Shown here: in pieces, positions 45,290-57,178 of the stretch
How positions within the stretch are numbered: the stretch's first letter is position 1
Layout of the letters: the number at the start of each line of letters is the position of its first letter
Assembly (NCBI RefSeq): GCF_004011695.2
Contig: NC_082406.1
Coordinates: forward strand, 2,170,001-2,234,000
Direction of reading: 5' to 3'
Length of the DNA: 64,000 nt
Origin: Ascochyta rabiei
Lineage: Eukaryota > Ascomycota > Dothideomycetes > Pleosporales > Didymellaceae
Made by a program: the position numbers and the translations under genes
Notes under the pieces: model-generated
Told to the model about the DNA's origin: nothing
Seen by the model: the letters and a program-made list of their open reading frames with translations, nothing else
The model's database searches: none

Positions 45290-47771
45290 TCAGAACAAAT
45301 CCTGCATGATCCGCGCCAGCTCGTCGTTTTCCTGGCCATGTGAATTTTGATTCGGGTTTTGACTCTGAGGTGAAGTCTCATACGCAGGATCGCCATTCCG
45401 CAAGCCAGGGCTCATGCCGCCATCGAAGCCATTCAGATTGAAAGTACTGCCCGCGGCTTCGAAGAGTGTGGTCAGATCCAGCGCCATGCCGTGCGGGGTG
45501 TCGAGGGCGGCGGGGTGCGTGTGCGTGTGGCCTCCGTTTGCAAGCGTGTTTGGATTCGCACTCGCACCCGCGTGTCCAGGGCGCTGGTTGTACAGCGCCA
45601 TTCCGTCGACCGGGTGGCCAGCAAGCCCCGCCATGGCAACCGCGGCGTCTGAGTGCTCGTCATTGTGTAGCAGCAACTGCTCGTGCGAAACAAGACCCAG
45701 CCGAGGCCCGACTTCTTTCAGCGTGCGCACTGTGCGCCATAGACGTTTGCTGACGTGTGAGGCGCCGCTGAGGCCGCGTACCAGGTCAAGTGCCATGTAG
45801 AATTCATCGCGGCATTGCGAGGAGAATTCGGCAGGGGCGTGGGCAACGGCAAGGAAGAGGACGGCGAGGGCGCTGATGAGGAAGTAGTTGAACATTGTTT
45901 GTTGGCATCGGTAGATGTCCGAGGTTTGGTTGACAAAAGTCAAGATACGGATCGTGTCTTTAGCTACCTTGACCACAATGTGTGCAAAGTCGAGGTGGCT
46001 CAGTATCGTGGTGGCTGTGTGCAGGACTGGGCGGTAAATGAGGATGCGCATTTGATTCGCGCGCAGGTAGAGCAGAATTTGCAGGCGGTGCAGGACGCGG
46101 AGAGGGGGTTCGGAGGCTGAGTGGTGTATTTGCGAGTCCGGGTGCTTGAATTTGAGCGGTTCTGGGATGGAACGGTGCCAGTTGAGGACTTGGAAGTCGA
46201 GGAAGGATATATCTTCTTTGCAGATCTTGTCATCCGAGGGTGAGGCGGCATCCGAGGTGCTGGCGACGGACTTCCAGACTTTGCTGCCAATGGCCGAGTA
46301 GGATATCATGGCATTTAGATAGGGGGTTGATGTGTGTGTGGACACGTCCTGAACTTGTTAGCATCGCAGATAGGGTTGTGGCATGAGTTGCGTTGTTGAC
46401 GTACAGGCTTCGGCAGGTTGTGATCCAGATCCGCGTCTTGCAGGGCAAAAGGCATGCCGGTTCCCAGACTCCATCTTCGATCGAGGATGTAGACGGACCA
46501 AAAAATGCGTATGGCTGATGCCTGCTCATCTGGATCTGGGAACTGGGTGGCGTACGTCTCGCGGCGGTGGAGTCCGAGTTCGAGACAGTGTCGAGCTGCG
46601 AGACCAATCATGCGCCAGGCCAAACCTTCGTCGTCGCGCGTGAAGTGGTACATACCCTGGTACGGATGAGCGTGTAATGTGGTGCAAGTCATGGTTCACT
46701 TACCGCCAGCGTCAAGAGACTGATGCTCTGCAGGCTCACGGGCTCAGACAATATGCGCTCGATGACCTTTTGCACGTTCTCGAACAGCCTCTCCCCCAAG
46801 GCGTCTTTCCCGCCTCCTTCCATGACCAGGGTTATGGCGAGCACCAGCTTCAACACGCTCGTCTGATTGTCCATGATTGCGTCGGCGCCGGGCAGGCCAC
46901 CCTGCATCAGACCCGACCGTGCAGCTGCTTCGACAAAAGAGAACAGCATCTCGGCGTAGCGCAGCACCTTGTCCATGTCCAGGATGGGGTACATGATGCC
47001 CTGCTCTTCATGCCAGACATGCACCAGTCTGAGCGCCTCTTGCTTGGAGATGGACCATATGGGGTCCTTGTCTGCGTGTAGAGGGGCGTTGGGTATGAAG
47101 GCGTGGGCGGAAGGGGGCGATGCCCTCAGGGCAGGGTCGTTGGTGGCGACGTCCTCGTCTTCGGCGTCGTCGGCGGCGGTGATGCCCATGGTCTTGAGGC
47201 TCGAGCGCGCCACGCCCAGGTTGAAGGCATTGGCTGTAGGGCCGTGGAAGCGGGGGTACTTGGTGAAGGACTTGGTCCTCGAGCGCACAGAAGATGGGGG
47301 GAGCATGGGCGAGTATTCGTGCTGGGTACAGGGCGTGCCAATGGAGCCGTTGGTGTTGATGTTGGTGTTGGCGTCGGCGTTGGCGTTGGCATGGCCGTGG
47401 ACGTCGATGTGGGTGCGCAGGGCGCTGAGGTTGTGGAAGAGGTCGTCGACCTGCTGCTGCAGCGAGGCAATGTGCGCCGACATCTGCTTGAACTCGTCGC
47501 TCTCCTTGAAGTTGTTGCAGCAGTTGGGCGCATACTGGCACTCGAGGCTGAGGTTGCCGCAGCGCTGGCAGGGCGTCTGCCCGTTGCACTTGATCTTGCG
47601 CCGCTTGCACTCATTGCACGCGATGCTGATGTAGCGGTTGCGCTTTGCCCGTGGCTGCGCTGCCCCGTCGTCGCCCTTGCGCTTCTGGTTCGCATTTGCG
47701 TTCCCACCCGAGTCATTGGGAGGGCTCATCGTGTCGCTGCCATCGGCGATGGACGTGTGTCGCGGGCTCAT
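45290..47771 (-). CDS. Zn2Cys6 fungal transcription factor with fungal-specific TF domain
   Basis: Predicted 792 residues in exons 47771-46704, 46656-46405 and 46348-45290, with introns of 47 and 56 nt. The DNA-binding cluster is CNECKRRKIKCNGQTPCQRC then GNLSLEC (CX2CX6CX5CX2CX6C), residues about 52-78, followed by a linker and a short coiled coil (FKQMSAHIASLQQQVDDLFH). A repetitive Asn/Ala stretch lies near 135-150. The middle homology region spans exons 1-3, with LAGMYHFTRDDEGLAWRMIG created by splicing and then RIFWSVYILDRRWSLGTGMP. The C-terminus is Gly/Asn-rich. Its target genes cannot be inferred; no neighbouring metabolic cluster suggests a pathway. Confidence 0.9.
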
Positions 47772-48252
47772 GCTGGCTGCGTCCTGGTGGTTTTGGCTGT
47801 TTTGACCGTTTTTACTGTCCTGACTATTTTGACTGTCCTGACTGCTGGTGCCACCGTCCGCCGCCGCTTGTCTCGTGCGAGTTGGGAGGCTTGTCTGCAG
47901 GTTGCGCCGTCGTTATCTCCCGGCAGCCAGTGGGGCTTCGGCGACTCCCACTGATCGGAGCGGTCGATTTGCGGGGAAGCTTACAGGGATTCGACATGCA
48001 TGTGATTGGTTCGTGTGTCTGCATGCATGTCATCTGCACTGCACTGCCTTGTCTCTCGGTACCTACTGCGGGAAAAGCTCGACACGCCGTCCTGATCCTC
48101 ACATGCACGACATCTATGCTTAGCCTACATGGACGTCCCAGTAGCCATCTTCGCCTTTGTTGGCTTCTCAATTTCCTGTCATCTTACGCTGGAGACATCC
48201 TAAATATCGAAGCCGGAGATTCCTTGTCTCGCCTATAGCATCGTACACAGAC
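47772..48252. other. Intergenic region upstream of the Zn2Cys6 gene and downstream of TRS65
   Basis: About 480 bp containing the promoter of the zinc-cluster gene. A TGACTGTCC/TTTGACTG-type short repeat lies near 47800-47850. No gene seen. Confidence 0.6.
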
Positions 48253-50133
48253 TCATCCAGTGGCTTCAATGGTTTCAATGGCTTCAATGGCTACAATGCT
48301 CGGAACATCCCGAATGTCTGCCGTCTCATTGGTAGCCAGATCGATTACACGCACACACTCCACCGACTGCACGCCAGCAGAAAGCGCAATGAACTTCAAA
48401 TCCGCCGTGTAGCAGGACCCAGGTGCCAGTTGTCTGTGCCATGTCAGCTGCGCAGCTCAGCCATCTCTCGACCGTCCTGACTTACCCCAGGCGAATGTCT
48501 GTCGTTAGACACACCAACTCGGTTGACCCGCTCTTCGCGCTCTTCTGCCTTGCATAAACAAAGTTCTCGTCGAGCACGGCAGTTGCAACGAGCTCTTCCT
48601 TCCCCATGCTGTGCCCGCCAATCGAAGACGCCGAAGACTGTGGTCGGTGTACGTCTCGTTTCCTCTTTGCAATCACCATAATGGCCAGTCTCCTTGCCTT
48701 GTCTGAACGATTGACCATGAAAACATCCCAGTGGAACACTTCTCCAACCCGAACACTGGATGGGCCAGAGATGGTGATGGTGACACTGATCGCATTGCTC
48801 GGCACAGTAGCTTCTTGTGTGTCGTGCGCCGGGAGAGCGTCTGGGCTCTTGATGCTGCCGCCAGCATGTGAAGCAATACTCAATCTGTGCGCCGCTTTGA
48901 TCAGACTAGATGTTTGCTCATTTGCAAAGTCGACTGCCGTTCTCCACTGGATCGAGACAGGTGGCTGGCAGTCATCAGACACCAATATGTCAGCCTCGAT
49001 GTTCAGCGTCAGTATGTGTCCTTCCCTCCCGAGTGTAGGTGTGCCATCGGGACCTAGATCTGGAGTCAACTTGTACAAGTAGCTCAGCTGGTCGCCAGGA
49101 CTATGCCGTGTCGTAGTATCGATATCAGTCAGATCTTTGATATCACCTTCCTGTAGCGAAAGGCCGATCCTTTTGATTATGATGTCGTAAGATGTGTACT
49201 GCGAGACCTCCATGTCCAGCGAGGCCATGAGTGACAAGTCTGCCAACGATGTCGGCATCTTGACAAACCTGGTCCTCCACATCAGCGGAGGCACTACTCG
49301 AAAGAGTGGTCGCTGGCCAGTCTTGATGGGCCGGACCATCTCTCTCGCCAAAGGTGCGGATGGCGCCATCTTACTAATCCTCATTGCTGACAGTCGAGGG
49401 TGGATGCCAGCTAGCGCTGGGTCATGTTCAAAAGACTGTAGCAGATTGAGAGCCAGAGGAACTCGGCTGGTGAGGTAGTCATCGTGGGATTCGTGCTTCT
49501 TGGCTGTCACATCCGGCTTGAGAGACGCTATGGGTTGGAAGTAGATGGCGGGCTTGTGGAATTTGCCTTGTGGTCGAGCTGCACGACGTTAGCTTGAACA
49601 CGGCCAGAGACGGAAGGACTCACCTATGGCAACCTGGACCTTCCAGAAAACATATGCATGAGTTGCATCTCCACTTTCGTGCAGGACAATGGTTGGTTCG
49701 TTGGTGTCCTTGATGGTCTCGGAGTAGATGAGCTCTTTTGGTAAAGCTTTGGCTTCTTGGTCTGGACCTGGAGCAGTTCCAAAAGCAAACACATCGAGGC
49801 TGACGGCCAGTCTGTCGAGGTATGATTTCAGGGCGGCGTCTTCAAGCAACGGCGTCCGAAAGACGACGTATACTGGGAGAATTTCATCTAAAAGCCTGCG
49901 CATAAGTAAGAGGCTTGCTTGGACACGTGCAGTAGACAGTACATACCAAAGAGAAGCACATGTCTCTGCGTCACGAAGGGCAGTATGGACGCAGTGTCAT
50001 CTTGGACTGTGCCGTCCCACGAGTTGAACGCTTCTTCGATATCAACTTGGGAGGCGGCCGGGGCAATGGCCTCCAGCACAGAGCTCTCTACAAACTCGAG
50101 GCTCTGCCGGGGCTGTGCTTCTTCCGCACTCAT
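48253..50133 (-). CDS. TRS65: TRAPP-II complex subunit TRS65
   Basis: Predicted 574 residues in exons 50133-49947, 49887-49624, 49578-48486 and 48433-48253. Joining exons 1 and 2 gives RHVLLFDEILPVYVVFRTP; exons 2 and 3 give VQVAIARPQGKFHKPAIYFQ. Both match the family. The C-terminal immunoglobulin-like part contains VRVGEVFHWDVFMVNRSDKA and RLAIMVIAKRKR, then ECVRVIDLATNET in the last exon. Trs65 is a fungal TRAPP-II subunit that helps activate Ypt31/32 Rabs at the late Golgi (family knowledge). The last residues are an IEAIETIEA repeat from a short tandem repeat at 48260-48300. The first in-frame ATG (50133) was taken as start; an upstream GTG frame is repeat-derived. Confidence 0.88.
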
Positions 50134-50383
50134 AGCCTCGACGAGTAGGGAATCGCAAGGTGAGGGTGATGGCGTGGTCAAGTTCACGTGCAGCCCAGCT
50201 GTCTGTTCGTGAAGTGTGGAGCTTCCCCTTCCCCACGCAGGGCGGTGTTGGTGTTGGTGTTGGTGTTGATTGGTTTGCTGGTCAGTGCGCTCGCGTTCCA
50301 AAACTTTGAACACGAACGATGGCAACGGTCGTGACGATGCTTCTGCCACTCTTTGCGACTCGACGTCAACCACCCGTGTCGCA
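50134..50383. promoter_or_regulatory. Divergent promoter between TRS65 and PRP40
   Basis: 250 bp between the start codons. It contains a GTGTTG repeat (about 50248-50272). No specific factor site assigned. Confidence 0.6.
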
Positions 50384-52863
50384 ATGAACGGCTATCCACC
50401 CCCCATGGGCATTCCCGCCCCTGCCTGGCGGGCAGTCAAGACGGCAGACGGCAAAGAGTACTACCACAACGCCGCGACCAATGCGACGACGTGGGAGAAG
50501 CCTGATGAGTTGAAGGACGAAGTCGAGGTAGGTTCATGCACGCCCTGTCCTGTAACCAAGAGTGTACTGACGTCAGCAGCGCGCGATCGAAGGCACTGGA
50601 TGGGCGAGGCAGCTCACGGCCGAGGGCAAGGCGTACTACTACCACAAGGACACGCGACAGACAACATGGACCGTCCCCGACGCCGTCCAGGACAAGATCA
50701 ACCAGGCCCAGGCCCAGGCTCAGGCCAACATGCCGCCCCAACGCCCTCCAGCGGGCCCTGCAGGATGGGCCGCGGGCCCTGCCCAGCTCCCGCCTACGAA
50801 CGACTTCCGCCGCCCCGAGCGCGATGAGTACCGTCCCGAGCGCCGCGACCGTGACCGCGACCGTGACCGCGACCGTGAACGTGACCGCGACCGCGACTTC
50901 GACCGCGAACGCGAGGGCGGCTTTGGCGGCGACCGTCCGAGGGTCGAGTTCTCGACCGGCAGCGAGCTCCAGTTCTCGAGCGCGCAGGAAGCCGAGGCAG
51001 CCTTCGTAAAGGTCCTTAAGCAGATGAAGGTCCAGCCAGACTGGGACTGGACGCAGGCGGTCCGCGCAGGTGTCAAGGACCCCAACTGGCGCGCCATCCC
51101 CGAGCCCGAGAAGCGCGAGGAGGCCTTCAAGAGGTACTGCGAGGATCTTCGCGCACAGGAGAAGAACAAAGAGCAAGAACGCCAGGCCAAATTGCGCTCG
51201 GACTTCACCGCCATGCTTCGATCCCACCCTGAGATCAAGTACTACACGCGTTGGCGGACCGCTCTGCCCATCATCGAAGAGGAGACCATCTTCCGCTCGG
51301 CCAAGGATGACAACGAGCGCAGACAGTTGTTCGAGGAGTACATCGTCACCCTCAAGAAGGCGCACGAAGAAGACGAGGCTGAGGCCAGGAAGTCTGCCCT
51401 CGACGAGGTACTTGGCCTTATGCAGAGCCTCGACCTGGAGCCTTTCACCCGCTGGCAGACGGCCGAAGCCAAGCTCGAGCAGAAGGACGAGTTCAACAGC
51501 GAGAAATTCCAGACACTGAGCCGTATGGACGTCCTCAATCAATTCGAGCGACACATTCGCCAGCTTCAGCGCGAGCACAACGACCGAGTCCAAGCTGAGC
51601 GCCGCGTCAAGCACCGCGTCGAGCGCAAGAACCGAGATGCTTTCATGAAGCTTCTGAACGAGCTGAGAGACAGCGGCAAGCTCAGATACGGCACAAAGTG
51701 GAAGGACATCCATGGCCTCATCGAGAATGAGCCACGCTACACTGCTATGCTTGGACAAAGCGGTTCCTCGCCTGTTGATCTATTCTGGGATGCTCTGGAG
51801 GAGGAGACGGGCAAGTTCCGTACACTGCGCCGCTATGCGCTCGACGTGCTCGAGTCTCAACGCTTCGAGGTCACCACAGCAACCCCCGTCGAACAGTTCT
51901 TGAGTGTCATGCGAAAAGATCCTCGCACAGCTAACATTGACGAACAGTCGATGCATGACATCTACTCGTACATTCTCGACAAGGTCAAAAAGCGCGAAGA
52001 AGACGAGCGCAAGATCGAGGAGTCCGACGAGCGTCACGCGGTCGACCGCCTTCGCTCCGTCATTAAGCGCCTCGAGCCTCCTGTCGAGCTACAGGACACT
52101 TGGGAAGTGGTACGTCCCCGTGTTGAGAAAACAGACGAGTATCGCGCACTGAAGTCAGATACCCTTCGAGAGAGCGCTTTCGACAAGTACATGCAGCGAC
52201 TCAAGGACAAGGAAAGCGAACGACGCGACCGCAGCAGGCGTGACGACCGCAACAGAAGCAGAGATAGGCGTGACCGCGGCGACAGAGATCGTGAGTACCG
52301 CAACGGTGATTCTCATCGCCGTGATCGTCACCGAACCCGCACTCGCTCACCTGAACATGACCCGTACGCTGCTGAGCGCAGGCGGGCACAGCAGGACCGC
52401 GAGGCCAGGTATAGGGATACCGAACGTACAGGTCTTTCGCCCCCGCGCCGTCGCGAACATCGCGATGACGATCGTTACGAGCGCCGCCGCAGTCCCACGG
52501 GAGATCACTATGGCCGTGAGCGCCGCGAGCGCGAAGTCGAGCGTGAGAGAACCTACGTAAGCCGCGCTGATCCACGCGAGGGCAGTGTCAGCCTCGACTA
52601 CGGCGATGGTACGAGTAGGGCCGCTCCATCTCGCCGCCGTCGTGAGAGCGACGCGAGTACAAGCCGTCGCGATGCCAAGGTACGTCTTTGATTTTCTTCA
52701 ACATCATTCACGCAATGTGTCCTAATCGCCATCACAGCGCCCGCGGTACTCTCCCCGCCCTGACCCGCGCGGTAAGTCCAAGACTCCCGTCCCCGAGCCC
52801 ATCAAGGAAGAAGACCGCGCTCTCAGGTCCGGCAGCGAAGAAGGCGAGATCGAAGAGGATTAG
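50384..52863 (+). CDS. PRP40: PRP40-like U1 snRNP splicing factor (WW and FF domains)
   Basis: Predicted 789 residues in exons 50384-50527, 50580-52679 and 52738-52863. Two WW domains occupy residues about 10-85: WRAVKTADGKEYYHNAATNA/TTWEKP, then after intron 1 WARQLTAEGKAYYYHKDTRQ/TTWTVP. A Pro/Gln/Ala-rich linker and an Arg-Asp repeat (RDRDRDRERDRDRD, about 145-165) follow. FF-type helical repeats run from about 185 to 600, for example EAEAAFVKVLKQMKV, ARKSALDEVLGLMQS and DLFWDALEEE. The tail is rich in Arg/Asp/Ser and ends EEGEIEED. PRP40 bridges the 5' splice site and branch-point proteins in early spliceosomes (family knowledge). Intron 1 ends in CAGCAG, so an extra Gln is possible. Confidence 0.94.
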
Positions 52864-53692
52864 CGATCCTTGCCGACGAATTCTCTTCCCTTGAAACCTC
52901 CAAGTTTTCCTCTGCCGAGGAAGCCGAGTTCGTTGAGCTTCGAGGTGAGCGTAAGTAACTGTCCGAGTACCAAGGAGTGCAAGTGATGGTGTGGAGAAAA
53001 GCATAATCGTGGTGGGATTTAATTATTGTGTATCTTAGTCCTGTCACATAGCTAGTTTGTACGTCGTCTGATAGGAGGTAATGCATCAAAGCATGTACAC
53101 ATGCAATTCTTCTCTATGGCTTGCGATGCGCTGACCCAGGCGAGTACAGCATGTGTTTGCACGTGCACTGACTCGACGCCCCGAGTCAACCACCGAATGT
53201 GCCTGTCCAACGACACCTCGAGGATTGCTACTCAACCGAGCAGTGTCTCTATGCTACTACACACACCAGAGCCTGTGTCTAGTTCCTGCAGGGTGTGTGT
53301 AATCGGATCAGCGAATGACCGAATCCAGCCTTGAGTTGTTCGCAAAGAAATACTCGCACAGTCCAACTCGTACGCACAGTACGCAGTGAATGCACAGAAG
53401 ATCCGACCGCTACCGCGACAACAATATCGCGCTCCCCACCTCAATGAGTTGAGCGCACCAACCATCATCCCATCTCCAACCCAACCCACAGCGCCGCGCG
53501 ACTCGCGACTCGCAAAGCCAGAACCGGTAAACCTCGGTCCAACGCCGTTCCCCTTACCCCAGATTCGCTGCACCTCCACCTTTCCCCCAGCCGGGCTGCT
53601 CTGCTTTAAAGAAAGTGGCCGCCACAATCACAGAGAATGTAGCTACCGCACATTCTTTCTTGTCAAACCACACACACACACATACACACACA
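52864..53692. other. Intergenic region between PRP40 and the acyl-CoA dehydrogenase gene
   Basis: About 830 bp without a supported gene. A CA dinucleotide run (about 53669-53690) sits directly before the next start codon. Confidence 0.6.
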
Positions 53693-55089
53693 ATGTCGTC
53701 GACAGCGTACATTCCCTTCTCCGAGCCCGGCTACATCGCGGGCCTGCCCTCGCCGTACTACCAGGCGACGCACTTGCGATGGCAGAAAGCGTGCCGTGCG
53801 TTTGTGGACGAGCATTTGATTGAGAAGGGGCTGGAGTGGGATACAGAGGAGACGGTGCCGCCGCATGTGTTTGAGACGTTTGCGAAGGCGGGGATGCTGC
53901 TCCCTACGCTGCCGGCGCCGCTTCCTGTCGAGTGGCTGAGGAAGCTGGGGATACGCGACGTGCTGGGTGTGGTGAAGGTGGAGGAGTGGGATTATATTCA
54001 TACGATGATCTATGCGGACGAGGTGAGTGTTGCTACTACATATCCGTCTGGGTGTGTTGGTTGGGAGACGTGGCTAAGATTGAGCAGATGGCACGTACTG
54101 GCCTCGCAGGCCCCAGTGGTAGTTTGACCACGGGCATGGCGTTCGGTGTACCGCCTATCATCAAGTACGGCGACAAGCAGCTCCAGGAACGCTTCCTCCC
54201 TGACCTCCTTACCGGCAAGAAACGCACTTGCATCGCCATTACCGAGCCGGAAGCTGGGTCCGACGTTGCAAACATTACCACCACGGCTGTCAAGACACCG
54301 GATGGGAAACACTACATTGTCAACGGCACGAAGAAGTGGATCACAAACGGCATCTGGTCTGAACTGTCGTCTATGGCGGTGCGCACGGGTGGGCCGGGGC
54401 CAAGTGGACTGAGCATGCTCGTCGTCCCGCTCAAGGGAAATCCAGGCGTGAGCATGAGACGCTTGAAAGTCGGCGGCCAGGTGTCCGCAGGAACGACGTT
54501 CATCGAGCTCGACGACGTCAAGGTGCCGGTTGAGAACTTGATTGGCGAAGAGGGTCAGGGCATGAAGTACATCATGACAAACTTCAACCACGAGCGCCTC
54601 ACCATCGCCATCGGGGCCACTCGTCAGTCGCGCGTCGCGCTTGCCGCAGCAATGGAATATGTGCTCAAGCGCGAAGCCTTTGGGACGCCGTTGATCGACC
54701 AACCAGTCGTTCGACACCGACTCGCCAAAGCAGGCGCCCTGCTCGAGAGCCAGTGGGCGTGGGTAGAACAATTCGTGTACCAAATGACGAAGCTGCCAAA
54801 GGCCACGGCGGACATTGAGCTGGGCGGTCTGACAGCCATGGTCAAAGCGCAGAGCGGTATTGTGCTGAATGAATGTGCGCAGACGGCGCAGCTGCTGTTT
54901 GGCGGGAACGGGTATACCAAGAGCGGACAGGGAGAGTTGGTTGAGCGTATCTACCGCGAGGTACCTGGCATCAGGATACCAGGCGGCTCAGAGGACGTAA
55001 TGCTGGACCTGGGAGTGCGGCAGTTGGTCAAGAACTTCAAGAACAAGACAAAGGCTCTGGAGCGACCGCAGGGCTCCTCCAAGTTGTAG
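53693..55089 (+). CDS. Acyl-CoA dehydrogenase family protein
   Basis: Predicted 443 residues in exons 53693-54022 and 54088-55089; the intron is 65 nt. It has the three-part ACAD fold: an N-terminal helical domain, a middle beta domain with CIAITEPEAGSDVANI (FAD/substrate motif) and VNGTKKWITNG, and a C-terminal helical domain with NHERLTIAIGATRQSRVALA, REAFGTPL and LLFGGNGYTKSG. FAD-dependent alpha,beta-oxidation of an acyl-CoA is the family reaction; the substrate is not evident. The C-terminal motif is IPGGSEDVMLDLG, with Gly where medium-chain enzymes have the catalytic Glu of YEGT. No mitochondrial presequence is obvious. A C-terminal SKL-like ending (GSSKL) has the form of a peroxisomal targeting signal. 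Confidence 0.92.
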
Positions 55090-55119
55090 TTCCGTAGTTT
55101 ACAAGACATGTGATGATGT

Positions 55120-56736
55120 TCAAGATGTGTTGCGTTGTTCTACTTGGGCTTGCAGGTTCTTCACCGTGGATCGCGTGTGGTAGCCTGTATCTGTCTCAAT
55201 GTCCTTGAGGACATTCCAAACCCGTGCTTTCTGGGACACAGTCTGTATATGCTTGGCTGCTGCAAACGAAGTCAGCAACTGGAAACATGTGAGATGAAGC
55301 TTACCATAGTATAACCCATGCGTTGAGAATACCTTAAGCGCAGCGGGGAAATCCGAAATGGTGATGTTTGTAATGCGCATCGCTTGGTCCTGGATCAAAG
55401 CAATGTAGCCTTCGTCTTGCAAGACGGGCTCGGCGTACAGCAAAACATGAGTGATATGATACCAGAAAGCTGAAGCCGCCGCTGCAACGACGGTGAAGTA
55501 AATCTTCCGGAACCCATCGTCGTCTGCATCGCCGTACGGGATCCCAATGAAGCACTCGGGCAGCCCAGCGCGCCATGCTTCCAACTCTCGTAAGAAATCT
55601 TCTCGTGCGGACCTACTGGTCTCTTTCCCTCCATCTGGACCAAAGACGAGATTGATGACCCGGGCTAGGATCCACATCAAGTGGTTTCCGAGTATGTCTT
55701 CTCGCGTCTCGTATTCTTTCCAGGACACGCCCCATTCTGCCGGATCCAAGACCAATGGTCTCTCGTTTGCCAATGACACGGCGATCTCGTGACGGCAGTA
55801 GATCCAGAAGTTGGCACCATCAGTGCCTGTGGACTGTGCAGTGATGCCGTGCGATTTGATCAGCATGGTCAGGCCGAGAAAGTGGCGTCTGTAATCTTCG
55901 GACCGGATGGCACCGTGCACTTCGTAACTTAGAAGGAGCATGCTGCCTGTCATTGCTGTCTCGCAGAACGGCACTTCGAGCGCGTCGATAAGCAGATGTA
56001 GAGCTTGGCCATAATGTCGTGCAGCGACTAGCTTCCAAGAGGCATTCAGACTCATGTTGGAGAGTGAGAGATGGTTAGCGGTAAATGCGCAGACACAGTG
56101 GAAGAGAAGTGGTGAGGCAAGAGCCAACTGCGGGACTTTGAGTTGATAGGTGCTGCTGTGGTCGAAAAGGTCCATCCAGGTAGCTACTGTCTTGACGTAC
56201 GTTTGAAGTAGAAATGCACTTTCAGGATTGAGTGAGGGTCTGTCGGATGAGCCGCTACTGTTGGTTGTTGTTGGAGGCGATATAGATATTGCTGTTGCTA
56301 GGTCAAGTTCTGGGGGTGTGAGCTCCATCAATCGATCTAGACCATCCAAGTGCGACCGGAAGATATCCAGTGTCGAGATTGGGGCCTCATTGTGGTAGAT
56401 TGTAGCTTCCTCTTGAGCACCTTGTGGATCTTGAACATATCTTTCTTGCACAGGAGCCGTGCGGTCGATCTTCCAGGCGGCTTCAGTCTTTTCACATCCA
56501 AGATCCAGACGTGCGCAGTTTCCACAAATGGGTTTTTTCTCATCACACCGAGTATGTCGACGCTTGCAGGTGTCGCTATGGCCAGTCAGTCATCCAATTA
56601 CACCTCAATATCGAAGTTGGCGTACCATCCTGAGTCGGTCAGTAAACAAACATTTGAGTCGGCCAATCCGCTACCTACCTGTTCTCCTTCTCGGGCCACC
56701 TCTTCGTTTCTTCTTCGGCGGAGCCGCATCCCCCAT
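55120..56736 (-). CDS. Zn2Cys6 transcription factor with a 4-nt micro-exon in the zinc cluster
   Basis: Predicted 490 residues in exons 56736-56679, 56629-56626 (GATG only), 56575-55305 and 55259-55120. The start MGDAAPPKKKRRGGPRRRTG is basic. Splicing the micro-exon between 49-nt and 50-nt introns yields TGCDTCKRRHTRCDEKKPIC then GNCARLDLGC, a complete CX2CX6CX6CX2CX6C cluster at about residues 21-49. Without it the first Cys is lost. The rest resembles the fungal-specific TF domain (LLFHCVCAFTANHLSLS, MTGSMLLLSYEVHGAIRSED, EWGVSWKEYETREDILGNHL). The last intron (45 nt) is in frame. It is tail-to-tail with the acyl-CoA dehydrogenase gene, 30 bp between stop codons. Target genes unknown. Confidence 0.85.
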
Positions 56737-57178
56737 TTTGGTGTAGGGATGTACAAGATTTACGAGAGACTTATTGATATGAAGGGTTCAGTCGAAGGTG
56801 ACAAAGCCGCGAGGAGTCAGGCGGCAGCCGCGCCCTGGACAAGCTCATAATACATCATTCCGAACGAAAGCAACGTACAAGTGCCAAGCCCAACATCGAG
56901 ACGATGAAGTGAACAAGATCAAGCTATCGGTATCTTTGTTCGGGTCGTACTTCGACTGGGGCTCTTGACGAGGTTTTGTGACGGCTTCATGATTGAAGAT
57001 GCACGACATCTTATCGGCCCCACCAGCCTTGTGTCGCGGGGTAGCTTCTGCGAGCATGACCTTAAGCTTGCTTGATTGAACTTCTATACTCAACACCTGG
57101 TTTTTCTCAATTGTATGCTTCTAACGAGAAACCACTAGCAGAGCGTTTGCCTCTTCAGGTCTCCCATCTCCTCAATCC
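56737..57178. promoter_or_regulatory. Divergent promoter between the zinc-cluster gene and the DHODH-like gene
   Basis: 442 bp between the two start codons, with no other gene. Shared regulation is possible but not shown by the sequence. Confidence 0.55.

Noticed and set aside
47008..47610. Alternative long frames on both strands across the Zn2Cys6 gene
   Set aside because: They are shadows of a repetitive Asn/Ala-coding region; only one frame encodes the zinc cluster and the fungal TF domain.
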